DNA of 64,000 nt from Viscum album (lineage: Eukaryota; Streptophyta; Magnoliopsida; Santalales; Viscaceae). The notes beneath the pieces are model-generated. The model ran no database searches, had not been told where the DNA came from, and saw only the letters and a list, made by a program, of their open reading frames with translations. Below are positions 34,738-49,199 of this stretch, in pieces; position 1 is the first letter of the stretch; the number at the start of each line of letters is the position of its first letter. The stretch spans positions 1,302,001 through 1,366,000 of the forward strand of contig CAUJRU010000138.1 in the NCBI GenBank assembly GCA_963277665.1. The letters are read 5' to 3'. The translations under genes were made by a program, and so were the position numbers.

Positions 34738-37700
34738 ATATTTCTATAGTATATATATTGCAACACACAAGAAATCACATAATCCCACGTAGAAAATGTT
34801 CAATGTATCATAGTAATATCTATGTTGGAGACTTGTTTTACAAAACTTGTGAACATTTCTCCAATATTGATCCACACTACACTCACAAATAGACTATTTA
34901 TAGGTTCCAAACATATTTATAAATTTGAGAATAGAAATATAAGAAAGGGATCGTATCAAATAATGAGTTAGGGAAAACATATCAATATGCCATCAATGGT
35001 TAGACCATATAAAATTGAGACAACAAAATTTAGTGATAATTATAATATAAAAAGAGTATTAAACAACTATTAATGTCTTTACTAGATTAATGAAGCTAAT
35101 ATAATATCAAATGATCATATAGAATATCTTCGTAAAATATTTCATAATCAAAACATAATAATTTTTTTTGATAGAACATAATCAAATGTATACTCCCTGG
35201 AAATGTAAAAATCCATTGAAACATGGAATAAACATAATATTTGGTATAAAAATAAACAAATGGAATCATCATATTTTCAATTAATTAAAATATTCCCTAA
35301 CATTAAATTGTGTGAAAAAAGTACGTTTTATTATGTTGTCAAAAAAATCCCATGAATCATGTTGTGAAAATTTAAAATTCCAAAACTATTTCATTTAAAA
35401 AGAAAATATTTCAATTATTCATTTTGTGATGAAACTAATAAATATAATATATGTTTTAAAATAAAAAATATGATCCCTTGATCTATAAAAAACAAATAAA
35501 ATGACCATGTTATATCTTGTAATCAATCCAAATTCACATATTGTATGTTTCGAATAGACTAAATGATAAGGATTAACATTATTATTACATGTGATATTAA
35601 TTTTTAACTATTTCATTGTAATAATATAATTTGAAAACATATAAGGTATTTATCATATCGAAACAATATAACTACAACAACCACGAATAATTATTCCCCA
35701 TAACCATAAAATAGTCATTAATTTTTTATAGCATAACTAACCACTGAGAAATGACTGTATACTTTATCTTTCATAAAACATAGTCACCATAATCCATCTC
35801 TTGATAGACCACATATGGTATCATGACAATATATACCAACTATTACATAATGAACATAAAAATATTATTAATAAAATTAGAACACATTTTTATATTAATA
35901 TATGAGTTTCATTAGAAAACAGATGAACTCACCCTTCATAAATTCATGAACATCATTATATGAAATTTTTTTAATTTTGAAATGAATAAAAATATTTCCA
36001 TATATATTCAAAACATTTAAAAATGAACATCAACTGGAAAACATTTTAATTCATGTATATAATGGTTCTTTAAAAATAATTTTAATAATTTCAATTAACA
36101 ACAGAAAAATAATTTTTATGAATCATTGTTACCATTATAGAAATTATGAAGCTATAAGTCACATTCTAAATCCATTTAAAAAAATGTGAAGTGATAAATT
36201 TTGAAAAAAATTAATTTTAAAATGAATAATTATTAATTGATCTTGGAACGGTACATAACACTTTTCAAAAGAAAGGTGAAGAGGACAGTAAAACAAAAAA
36301 CAATTAATGGGAAAAAAATGAACACAATAAAATTATTTTATTAAAAACCAAATAGAAAATAAAAGGATAAGAAAACATCCTAGAAAAATATAGAAGTGAA
36401 ATTTTAAAGTTAAATGAGAAAAAAACCAAATTGGCATTGATATTATAATTTAGAAAATTGATGACAATGGAAAATATGGAGAATTATGGGATATCATCAT
36501 TACAAAATATGGGAATTATTGTCAATAATGATATGTATTTGTAGGATGAAATTAATTTTTGATAAATATTCTCTTTATATATACATTATCAATAAAGATG
36601 GATATAATGTACCATAAAATCATTATTCCAATACATCTATTCTTTAGAGAAATATGATCTATATAAATCAGTATAATTCTAGGAATATATTTTAGTTATT
36701 AATGATCCTTATAATATTGGTATCAATATAATTGAAATCCTCTGAAATGTATAATTGGAGCTGGATTTTTAAATTCTATAAATTAAATCGAAATTATGAA
36801 AGTGGTGAATCTATTAGAAAAAATATATACCTTTAACCTAATAAATTAGTAATGAATAATCAGTTATTATTGAAGTAATATTGGGATACAAAAACCATTA
36901 TATTTAGTCCCACAATGTGTACTATATATAAAAATAAATTAAAAAATAAATGTATATAATAATAAACAATCCCAAAAAAATTATACTTCTATCCATTTAT
37001 AACATTAAATTATAACTACTTTAAACAAATATATTATAAGTGTATAATATTTCATATTCATAAAATATTAGCATCGATTGTTTGATTAGTACTAGTTTTC
37101 TAATAGTATTGCTGATTCATGTGAATTGATTGAATGTTTGTTTTCATGATTTATATAATTGTAATAGAATAATTGTTTTATAATGATTTATAATTTTCAA
37201 TTTTTCTATTATAATAACATATTTAATGTTTTTTATAATGATGTTAGTGGAGACCTTGTTTTATTTTAATTTCATATAGATTAAAGTGTGTTATATAAAA
37301 TATGCTAATTTGTAGATATGTTTCAAAAAAATATAAGAAAACATTATATTGATATTAAATACAAAAAACAATATTTTTTTCTTTTTTAATTCTATTTATG
37401 ATATAAATTTATATCACTTTTCAGGAAGGTGGTTAAACCAAAAAATATATGAAGTTATAATCTATGGATTATTATGGATAATAATCTAAATCATTCAGAT
37501 GAATATCATTAATAAAATTATAATAATGATATTATATAGGCAATATAGTGCAGGTAATATATTTATAAGATATTTTTATAATTAATAGTGGACTTGATGT
37601 AAAATGAAATAAATCACTTCCATATATGAGGTCGCACATTTTTTTTCACGAGCGACACATCTGTTCACCATATATAGGGAAGTAGATAGGTAATGGATTA

Positions 37701-40700
37701 TAATTTCATAATCTAAATTATAATAAAACATCTTTATACATTATTTTAATTTCCTTTTATAACCGCCAATTGAATTACATGATTTAAAATTATGCATATC
37801 ATTAATGGAGGAGGTAATCTTCATTTACACATGACGACATCATCATTTTTGAATGGTTTGGAGGATGATTAAAAATTGAAATCAATTAGTATAATAAGAC
37901 GTATAAATGTTATTAATAATTATTATATCCTAATAAAATGTTTATAATATGATTTATTTTGGGGAATAATGAAATAATTATGGGTGCCCTACTGAGAACA
38001 TTACCCCTCCTTTTGGATGTTTTCCATTAACTAGTACATTAAGGCTTCATAACATGTTATTTTAGAAACACCATCTATTCAAAGATGTGGGGGGGGGGAG
38101 TTAAATATAAAATAAGGTTTATCTATCCAATATATTAATTTAAAATGGGTAGATAGCTATGATAGATGCATCCTCCATTTATTATTGATGAAAATCAATA
38201 GTTTTGTAAACAACCATTACATTTTCATTAATGGAATGACAAAACTAATGTTTATGTGGATAACTAAATATTTAAATAATTAAGTTTTCGATGATATATG
38301 ATATATTAATCCACTTTAAAACATTTTAACACATGTTTTAAAGATATTATATGCATTTTAATTATATATTAACCTTTTTCTAAATTAAATTTACATGGGT
38401 ATGTAGATTTTTAATATGTAATTTATATTTTATTAAAAATTTAAGTTCAACCATATTAATAAATATTGAAATTATCATACTATATTTAATATAAATATAA
38501 TATAATTAAATTTATAAAAAATATAAGGTTTTTTTAATTAAATAATTTCCTACATAGAAATTGTCTCCCGTTGAAAATTATTATTTCTAATATTAAATGT
38601 CATCAATCATATATATTTTTAATTACAAATTAAACTACTGATAATATATTTATAAATTTTTGTTAAAATCCTATAGAATTCAATATATTAACTATATTTT
38701 TTCAGTATATTAGTTATAAATTGAATAAAAGTAACAAAATATTTAATTTAAAATAATCCTCTTATCATTTTCATGTTTATCGTCATTAATCATTTTAATT
38801 ATAATTTATGGTAAAAATAAAATTTACATTATAATATAATAGGAAAATTACAATATTGTATATGGAATACATGTTTTCATAATAAATTTATACATGTGAT
38901 GAAAACAAATTAATAATATATACAAATGATACGAGTTTTGCGTATATAATATTAAAAAAAATTCCAAAAACATTAAACAGGGGGTCAATAAAATTATCAA
39001 GGTATTATTGGATGAATAAATATAATTATTATATTTATATTACTATATAATTTTTTTTCGAAATAAAATTTATTTAATATTTTGTTATGATAATATCATA
39101 AATTTGATGGTATTAACAAAATTGGTTATTTTTTCTACTCAAATAAAATATCAATTAAATTAAAGAAATATATAAAATAATCGATAAAATAATATTGAAA
39201 ATCTAAATTTTAAAATCACGTAATATTAAGAAAAATAAAATTTAAAAATTTAAAAATATAAATATTCAATGAAAAATAAAATATATAATGAAAAGCATTT
39301 GGTACTGAAAAATACACATTTGTTAAATTAAATGTTTAACATTTTATTTTGTAGGAATTTATAAATTAATTAAATAGTTATATTTACTAGAGTGTTATTT
39401 ATTATTTAATTTTCATAAAAATATTCACATAATATTTTAAGGCTCATTTTAGTTCACAATTTCATTTGAAACAATATTTCAAGAAAAATATTTTTATTCA
39501 AAAGAATGTTATTTGGTAAATTGTTTTCACATTACATTCTCCCCATTTTATAAATTTCACCATAAGAATTGTAATTTTCACATGCTAATAGAAATATCAA
39601 TGAGTTTCTATGATATATACATTACTTGAGATAAAATATCTACTGTGATACAAACAACACTAACATAGGAAAAACTATGCAACAAACTAATATCATATTA
39701 ATAAACATATGTTTAGGATTACATATAAAAAAATTATATTCCAACAAAGAATCCATAGTTATAAAGAACGTGTTTTTAGAGAAATACATTTCATAGATTC
39801 GTTTTAATAATCAGATTTCCATCAAAATTATAAATCCAAATTTTAATGATAATGTAAAATTAAATCCAATTACATTTTAATTCCAATATTAAAACACAAT
39901 CATAAAATTTCTTATACAATGAATCATTGATTTCATCACATTATATATTATGTTATTGTATGATATAATTTGATCAACCAATCTCTCATTTATTTAAATA
40001 TATGTATTCAAATGTAATAATTCTATTAGGGTTTCAATACTAAATATTCTAATAATGATATTTCATCTAGGTCCTTAATTATTTTTAATAAAATTAATGT
40101 GATCAAAAAAATCATATCTTTCGGGAGTCTATATCAAGGTTTTTTTCCTTTGTCCCAATAATATTGTACTATGTTACAATAAAGATGATACTCAACATAA
40201 CTGTTTAATAATATTTACCACTACGTGGATTTGAACCATAAATACGCCCATATACAAGTATATAGACATGGATTTTATTCCAATGGAAAATATATTCTAG
40301 AAATATTAAAATAATTCCATGATTTTATTATCATAATAGTCATATCCCAATAGTGTAAAATAACATAATCGTATCCTATTAACTTAAAATATATATACTA
40401 ACATAGAAATAAAATCAATTTTATCTCTAATACAAAATAGGTAACCTTAGACCCTCAATTGTGATTTATTTTCTATAAGAACATTAAATAATCATTTACG
40501 TTCATTAAATTTGGGATAAATTTTTTTATATGTTATAAAATTTCTATAAGTGAAAAATTAGATCTATGAAATCACATAATACTATGATTGTGAGATATAG
40601 TTCAATTGAGGAGAAGAAACATAAGAACCATATTTAATGATAAAAATGAACATTTACCCACGATTAAAATATAATAAGATCCATTTTAGACTAATCATTA

Positions 40701-43700
40701 TTTATACTCATCTTCATGAATTGGAAAAAGAAACCAAAATAAAATTTGATATTAAAGGCTTCGTAAGGGAAATATGATATCATTTCATCATGGGATAGAT
40801 CATAATAAAATGTGAAAAAATAAGAAGGTTACAAATACCATATTAAGGTAATCTTAAACAACAGGAGTTATCCATTGGATATTCACAAAAGAAATGTAAA
40901 ATAAAATGAAGAAACATATTTCATAAGAATGTCTATATTATTATGAGAAAATAACCATTAATTCTTGAGAATATTTTTTGGAATATTGGAAATAAATGTT
41001 ACATTCAATTGAATGATAGAACAAAACTAATATATTATAACAAAGTACTAACATTGTTTCATTATATTATAATAAAATTAATTTTCTCACAAAAAATATA
41101 TTGTCAACAATAAAATATCCAAGCACCATGTTGTTAAATTTTGTTTCACAATTCTTATCCTAGATAATAAATAGGATAAAATTATATATTTTTTTATAAA
41201 AAATGACCAAAATGATTTTTGGTAGAAAATAGAATTCCCCATTTTTCATGTTGTGAAAAACCATGATGCCCACACTTGATGTTGTTGTCCAACCAATATC
41301 CCACATTAATTTATTTAAAAAAAATAAGAAATACTGATATCATTATTAAATTTTATATCCAACATTATCCAATGCATTATAGTGTTTTAATGGACCCAAA
41401 ACCTCCAAATAATTTATCATAACAAAAAATTATATTATAATATATAAAGTATTATTCTGAGACAAGATCATAAAACATTTATCATCAAATACAAGACTAA
41501 TTAATGTGTGGGAGGGAAGTGGGTTTTATAGAAAAATTCATTAAATATAGTCATCTGAATCTATATTTGGAATTAATGTGGATATTAACATGATGCATAT
41601 TATGATTATTACATAAGTTACATCAAAAGATTATTAAATATATGAAAAATTAATTTTATATTATTTGTTGAATCACACTGAAAAAATAAATCCTTTTTTT
41701 TAAATCTAGAGGTACAATTTCATTATAATATTTTAGAAAATAAAAAAAATGATTTATTTTTGATATTATTAACCATTGATTTAATTATTAATCAATTATT
41801 ATTCTTATAGAGTAATATTTTTATATAATTGTGATGATAATGAACAATAAATCATTAAAATGATTTTTTAAATACATATGTATTATTTTCAAAAATAAAG
41901 TTTAACATGTGGGTAACATTTGAAGGTATTGTTTCTAAAAAAACTATTTAGAACCTTTTAAAACATTTAATTTTTAAAATATTATTCAACTATTTAGGTA
42001 TAAATTATATATATTGGTTTTTCTATTTATAATATATAGTGTATGATAAACCATAAAATAATTAATGGAAAATCATTATTAAATGTTAAAATTTATTTTA
42101 TAAAACCTTCTCTATAAAATGGTAGAAGAACATGTCCTTTTGAAACGAGGAATATATAAATATTAATGTCATAGGAGATAGCACATAATTTTATTTTGAA
42201 ATAAAAATGATAACACTTAATGGAACTTAAAATATGGAAATCAAGGTGACCACATCATTAAGGATATTACGAATTATTCAAAAAAAATTATATAATCTCT
42301 GATGATGAAATTCATTAAGGTAAAATATTTAAATTATAAATTCGTTTTCTATAGAGTGTATGTTAAAATATAATTTAATATTTTGGTGTAAACATCTATG
42401 TTTTCAATAATTATGTTTCAAAATAAGGATTATAACTCAACGAAGGGAGTTGTGTTATCAACGACCGTTATAACTATGAGATATATTTAATTAAAATCCC
42501 ATGAAATATAAAGTGTTAGATATAATTTTAAACACATTAAAATGAATGGAATATATGAAAAAAAACCCATCCATTGTAAATATTTAAAGAAAAAATTTAA
42601 TCATCTTGTGAATTTAAATCATACCACAAAAATGAAAAATTGAGATAAGAAAATCTATATCATTAATCATGATTTTCCCAACATGATATGAACTCCAATA
42701 TTACCAAAATTAAAATCTAAATCACATATTCTAGAAAAATTTGAATATCAATATAATTTAAAATATTTATTTGTAATCATTTATTTAAAATATATTTGTT
42801 GTTTATAATTTATTTTCATAATCAGATGTCATCTATTTTGATTTATTATTTGATAGGCATTTTGAAATTTCTAGGTTGATTCATGTTTATAGATTAAAAT
42901 ATTACCATTATGAGATAATATTATGTAATTTATTTATTTTAAATTTTTTTGTGATAAATTTTCTCATATATTTCATATGTATTTTATTTATGATTTTGGA
43001 TGATGATGTTAGCGATGAGATTGTTTCGATAATATTATCATAAATATGGGCTAGTGTAAATAATAATTAAAATCATAGGAAAATCATTCCAGATCTATAA
43101 TATTTTATTATCCAATAATTCCTTTAGAATAACACAAGTATTAATGTATCCATATTCTTCCATTATTGGAATATATAGTAGGGTTCAAGGGGGTTGTTTT
43201 ACAGTCCCAAACAATGCTATGAAATGTTCTATTAGCTAATATGGATATAAAAGTGTTTGCATTGGAATAATAACATCATTACATTATTTTTTTTATATTT
43301 TTTTACTATTAATTTGTTTTGAAAAATAATGTCATGATATAATGAGAAATATGAAAATACTATATGAAAAGATAATTACATCACTTTTAGAGAGGTGGTA
43401 TTCAGCACATATGACTATCAGACACATTTATTCTCTATTAATAATGAGAATTTTTTAATTTATGAATCCAAATAATTTTATAAATATCATTAATTCCTTT
43501 GAATAGTCTCTTAGAACATATATTTAATTTGGTTATTATAAATCAATTATGTCAGTCGTGGGGAGGTTGTCTGAACGTACATATTTCTACACAAATTCAG
43601 TGTATAGTGTGTATTCTAAACCAATTGTTATTTCATAGTAATATTTGGTAAATATAAACCATTTATAATTTAATATTTCGGAAATAATATGTTATTATGA

Positions 43701-45453
43701 TGCTAATATTGACTATTTTATTATTTTTGATGTGTTTTCCTTCTTATTTTTCCATTTCATCATAGAAAGACGATTCTTTTATTTTTACAATCCTTATTGT
43801 ACAAATTATATACACTATTTATGCACAGTATAAAATTGATATTCTTCTACCTATTCATTAACATCCATCAACATATTTTCATTTTCTTCTCTTATGAAGC
43901 CAGGAGTGAAAATGTCTCTTCTTGTCTCTATAATCATCGGTACCAACATAACAAAATATTTTCCCACTTCTTATTCGTCCATTAAAAATTATTCACATAT
44001 CCCATATTATGTTAACTCTTATAATATATTTGTTTTTTATTTTATAATAGAATGCATTTTAACTATTATTCATTCTTCTAATATTTAAAATGTAACTAAA
44101 CATTTCGTGTCTCAAAATTTTTAATCTTTTTTTATGCCACTAGATATTTCGACCATATTCTATACAAGACAAACAATATCATCTCAAAAATCATCACATA
44201 AATTGACAACCTATAATACATATGAATATTATTGTAATAAAAATAACAACAGATTTATTTTCACCATCACATGAGCTTCTGTCCCTTATTTTCATCAATG
44301 ATTTCTTCTTTAAACCCAAATTTAAAACTATGTTATTTTTTTCTATCATAAATTTAGTAATAATGAATCAAAACTTACCATCTCTTAATGTAAATATATA
44401 TTTTTAATAATATTGTAAAATTATTCATCATAAATTTTGTGTGATTCACGATCTATATATGGTTTATATCATCATTAGATTCCTTTATTAATTTCCCTAT
44501 CAAGATTACAAATTCCATTAGTTTCTTATTTAAATCCACAAGGGACATGCGTATTTATCCTCTTGTTCATTCATGTGGGTTATAAGAACCAAAAAATATC
44601 CATCATAATTATAACTACAATAATATTCTATATCCAATTTCATCATGTATAAATTCATTTAAACATTGCATAAGTCAAACTAGTAGTAATTTACCAATGA
44701 CATATATAGCTAATACAGCTATATGGCTATCCTATGTGACCATTCAACATTATGAATCACTGATATGACCATTCTGATATGTGGATAAAATATATGGTCA
44801 TAATTTTATATAAATAACCTATGTGAACATTTAGAAAAATGGATCACCCACATGACCAGTCAGACATGTAATTTACCTACATAAAATATCAAATATATGT
44901 CGTAGTCACGTACAAAATACTCACATACCAGAATAGCTACCTGACTTCTCAATATTCACAAAATTATTTCATAACTATACAAAATATTACCTTAATATTT
45001 TTTATTAATTTGTATATGAATATGTATCCCATTCATGGAATTCATAGTGAATTCCTCTAATATGAAGCAACCAAAATCTACTACAATTTTATATATCCTA
45101 TATTTTCTCCAGAGGTATCACCTCTAACTGTCACACCAATGTTATCTCCTATTATCATTGCAATGTATAGGTAGTACCACTCTCAAATACACATTCCGAA
45201 ATTACCCATGCTTTGACAACCTCCTCCTTATATAATGTGGAAAATCTAAAAATACTTAATTCACATAGGTTATGTCCTGAAAATTTATTCTACATTATAT
45301 CAATTTCATATTACCTATACATGATGTTTGAGCCTCACATGGGTTACCCTTATGAATATATCTTTAACATTCCAAAGTTTTTAATATAATTTCAATGTAA
45401 ACATCAATGAAATGTTCACATAATGACCTGACCCGTCTTAGAGGGGTCTGTGT
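34738..45453. other. 10.7-kb AT-rich tract without recognisable genes
   Basis: No frame resembles a known domain, and no paired LTRs, PBS or TIRs were found. Open frames here are short and AT-driven. A few fragments recall the element B LTR: a TCACTTTTAGAGAGGTGGTA-like block at about 43381, a TATCACTTTTCAGGAAGGTGG block at about 37409, and an AAATCACATAATACTATGA-like block at about 40569. Part may therefore be very old LTR remains (inference). A poly(G) run of ten lies at 38089-38098. Between about 43740 and 44680 the plus strand becomes pyrimidine-rich, unlike the A-rich 35-37 kb part. An 87-bp duplication (44731-44895) and a hairpin GGAATTCA-TAG-TGAATTCC (45037-45055) are the only local structures noted. 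Confidence 0.5.
44731..44895. repeat. Degenerate tandem duplication, about 87-bp unit
   Basis: Two copies begin CCTATGTGACCATT (44731) and CCTATGTGAACATT (44818), and both run through an ATGACCA-T-TGA-ATGT block to ATAAAATAT. Within the first copy, TATGTGACCATTC and ATATGACCATTC are themselves about 29 bp apart, hinting at a shorter ancestral unit. Confidence 0.5.
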
Positions 45454-47670
45454 TGTAACACACCATGCCCGCCTCCAATTGCCCATAGGCTCCTAACTAG
45501 CTCCAAGTATACAGGTCACTAACATGGGAGGAATTTTCTATTTACTTTTATGCATGCACACAACAATGAAAGTAAAACACTACGTATACCATGCATGAAA
45601 CTATTAAAGATAACACAACTGGAGTTCAACATAAATTAATGTACAAAAGGACGACCCAGGCTAGGACAATAGCTCCCCAAAAGGATGGGTATATGATGCC
45701 AACACTACATCTTGTCTTAAAAAACCCTAACTAAAGGGCACATGAAGGTAAGTGGCCTAAAGATTAAGGTGTACGTCTTATCAAACTGATCACACTGGGT
45801 GCCACAAGGTTTTAGACTACGTAGATCTCTATCAAAACATCGGTCATATGAATAAGACATGACTGGTGTGTGAAAAGGCTATGCATGGGTGAGTAAAAAA
45901 GTACTCAATAGGATAACAAGAAACTACAAAGAAAAGACCACAATGGAAATAATATGAGAAGTATACTCAGCACAGAAATGTATAATTATAAAACATGAAA
46001 ATAAAAATTTTCAAACTTAATAAAAAACACTTATTATTGATGAGGCATATTATCCTATTGAGTCTCTAAGCCCAGATGAATCACATACACCGAATGAGTC
46101 AGTTACACCAGATGAGTCTCATAGAACCAATGAGCCACTTAGACCTGATTTGTTTCTTAGACTCCTAGTTAATTACTCTTTATGTCACACATACATAAAT
46201 TCACATTGTTTTCGCATCAAATCTAGTTATAGGAATCTACTCATTGTGAAATTTTTCTAGGAGAACCCAATCATCTAGCGAATGGCCATATGCCTACTTC
46301 TTCAAAAACCCACATAGATTATCTCAAAACGACATCCTCATCTCTAGGGTCCCAAAAATACAAAAATATAGTTAAAATGACATATGGAATGAATGTTATA
46401 GTTAATTTAGTGAAATGTGACTTTTTTGGAGTGCTTCTAGTTCGACTCTAAATGAACCATTGGATTTGACCTGATCCACCAAGTCTGACCTGAACCACTG
46501 GTTCTGGAATTGAAAATTTGGGGCTGGCTTCCCTACCCAGCCTAGCCCATTGGAGCGGGCTTGATCTCTCCCCTCAGGACATAGAAGGAACATCATCCAT
46601 TTTATATCAACAAAGGGCGACCACCGCGTTAGACATTGATGGCCGCTATGTGACCACCCTACATCAATTTCCGTGGGGTCCTTTTGTCACATACCAGCTG
46701 AACTATGACCCATCTTCCCCACGATGCAGCACCTTATTGCTTCCAATGAAGCCTGCCATCAGAAGCCCATGTCTGTTTTCCCACAGAGATCTCGGTTGTT
46801 GGCTATTGAGTAGGTGACCGCTATTTCCAAGTGGCTACGCCAACCCCTATTGGTGTCCCTCATTCATCGAATCACCACTGTCACCATGGTGGCCCTTTTT
46901 CTAAACCCTGAGAATTATTTCGATACCATGCTCATCGTTTATTCATGGTATGAGGAATGTTTTGATCCTCATTGGAAGAATCTGATGCAACCACATGTTT
47001 TTGTCAGTGAATAACGCTATAGTGAGAGATATAGAGCATTGTGAACACCAAAGGAATGAATTTTTTCTTGTTCATTAGGCCTTCATTGGTCCTATTAGAA
47101 AAAGGAGAAAAAAATCAAACTAGTAACCACTATGCTGCACCCATTACAATTTCATAGCAACAATATCCATCCCGCATGAATAATTGATCCAAGTATCAGT
47201 CGGTTAGTGGGATGATATAAATTTGTTTTTTAGAAAGAATGAATATGGGAAAATGAAATCACATAGAAGTAAAACATTACTTGGGATTGGATCATCCTCT
47301 GTAATGGATTCATTGTTAGTGATCCATTCATGATTGATCTCAATCTATGCCTCCATCATCATTGGTGATTCATTATTCATCACTGATATTCATCTTCCAA
47401 TGTTTTTTCTCTTGATTTTTCTAGGAATTATCTATGATCATCCTAAGATCCTGCACCCCTATAAAACTATTAATTGAAGAAACAGATTTCACTATTGATC
47501 TACTTATATTTTTGATTAGGGAACCAGTTTAGAAGTCACTAAAACAACAAATGCTCTCTTAGATAAAGTAAAACAATTTATTTTGTGCATCAAGGGCCTC
47601 AGAATCACGTGTCTTCCTATTGCCTAGATTCATAATAATCCATATAATAAAAAATATAATTACAAATTCA
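45454..47670 (-). repeat. Element D 3' LTR
   Basis: The LTR begins TGTAACACACCATGCCC. Its inner end is either 47670 (ATTCA, favoured by alignment with the E boundary) or 47681 (ATTACA next to the PPT). It carries an 18-bp tandem repeat (46060-46149) and a GGGTGAGTA....GTACTCAATAGG-type block (about 45888) that recalls GGGTGAGTA....CTACTCAGTAGGG in the E LTR. A GC-richer part (46480-46990) corresponds in position to the GC-rich part of the E LTR. The partner LTR is outside the window. Confidence 0.65.
46060..46149. repeat. 18-bp tandem repeat, five units, element D LTR
   Basis: The units are exactly 18 bp: GAGTCTCTAAGCCCAGAT, GAATCACATACACCGAAT, GAGTCAGTTACACCAGAT, GAGTCTCATAGAACCAAT and GAGCCACTTAGACCTGAT. 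A sixth degenerate unit reaches 46167. Because 18 is a multiple of three, one plus-strand frame reads as an E-S-x-T-P-D-like hexapeptide repeat, without an ATG; I take this as incidental. Confidence 0.8.
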
Positions 47671-47681
47671 TGGACATTACA

Positions 47682-47697
47682 TTCTTCCTATCTCCTG
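47682..47697 (-). promoter_or_regulatory. Element D polypurine tract
   Basis: The plus strand reads TTCTTCCTATCTCCTG, so the element strand is a purine-rich CAGGAGATAGGAAGAA next to the 3' LTR. Its distance from the LTR start depends on which LTR end is accepted. Confidence 0.55.
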
Positions 47698-47739
47698 GAA
47701 TTATGGCCCTGAAATCCCAAACGTGGTCTAGGAAAACAA

Positions 47740-48990
47740 ATGGGGGGTATTGATCAAGAATCTATGCCTCCCACTCCCATGTTATCTCCTAGAAATTTCA
47801 ATTATTCTACTAAATATGCACTAGTGGAATCTACTATCCACAATGTACCTACTCCAATCGATCCTCTATCTCCACTTGAATGTTACAAACATCACCCCAT
47901 CATCAATTTCCAGATTTCCGGAGTCGGTAATGTGAAATGGAACATCTACATACCTTCTATTCTATGATATGTGAATGAAATCATGTGGCCTATTAATCTA
48001 TGGGGGTAGGGATAGGTGATATAAATACTCAACAAGTCTACTCAGAATCTGAAAAGGGATGAAGAATCACAGAGACAAGTCACATCCCCATCCAGACAAC
48101 TACAATCCAACTAATGATGAGACTAGATGAAACTCAAGGTCTACCTCCTTGAAATATGAGGTCCTTTGTCTCTAGTAAAAATATTATTTATTGATGCTCA
48201 ATGAAGTACTCATCCATTTATGGATGACCATTATCTTCTTGGTGGTAGCCCATACCAACTCTAGACCCATGAATGTCAACTCCAATGGGTATGTCCAACA
48301 TAGCGGTGACCTATATGGTCTACCATAGAAGGCCTCAAACTGTGCCATACCAATGGTGGATGATTATTTGTTGTTGAATTCTTATTCAACCAAAGGTAGA
48401 TGATCATCCAATCTATTAACATTGTCTTTAATGAAAACAAATAACATTTCATCTAGAACATGGGTGGTCATATCTTTATGGGAATCTATCAAGGGATGAA
48501 ATGAAATGATCATGTAAAACTGTGTCCTAGATGCCTCCCTTAATCCTCTCCACATCCACGACGTGAGTTTGAAATTACAATAAAAATTATTGTCGATGGA
48601 ATCCCATCTATCCGAAATATATAATCGATGTAGAGGCTTCCCAAACTCTCAAACAATCCTTTCATCCGATGGGGTAAAAAGTGGGACGTCTTGGTGAGTC
48701 AGTCAAAAATCACCCATATGTTATCATGGAACCCAGAAATTCTTATTAAACTCATCACGAAGTCCATCAATATTCAATCCCACTTCCACTCTGGTGCCTC
48801 ATGTGGTAGAACTGAGCCTGTTGGAACTTGATTCTGTACCTTCACTTGAAAACATGGGAGGCACCAATAAATGAACTATTCCACCTCCTTTATTATATAT
48901 GTACACAAGAAATACCATTGGAGGTTATGGTACATCATTTCCGCATAAAGACGTACCACCAACGGGGATGTGTGAATCTCTCCCAAATCA
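47740..48990 (-). pseudogene. pol: Element D integrase relic
   Basis: Integrase inserts the DNA copy into the genome. From right to left, the zinc-binding part keeps WCLPCFQVKVQNQ (both Cys present, about 48890-48850), though YWWPGM has decayed. The core start EWKWD and LMDFVMSL (about 48790-48750) retains the first catalytic Asp. A VIFD-stop-LTK block follows. The distal part around 48230-48400 aligns with element E 57200-57360 at the nucleotide level. The tail at 47770-47890 aligns with the chromodomain-like end of element E. Many stops are present. Confidence 0.65.
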
Positions 48991-49199
48991 TCCCCTCGAA
49001 ATTACACTGGTTCAATAACAAACCCTCTAAAAATGATGATGTGTTCCCCACCTATCGAATATCAATTAGGGGCTTTCCCTATGGTTAATTGATCATTTCG
49101 GGTCCCATAGTATACATCCCGAAGTTGGGCCTCCCAAACACACCATCTGAGTGGAGTAGTGAAAACCATCGACTAGAGGTAAGATGATCCATCACTACC

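Noticed and set aside
40210..40250. Possible tRNA T-arm (GGTTCAAATCC on the minus strand at about 40228)
   Set aside because: A B-box-like word only; no A box at tRNA distance and no stems.
34738..45453. A hidden full-length element or host gene
   Set aside because: No paired terminal repeats, PBS, TIRs, splice-like coding blocks or domain matches could be found by reading both strands.
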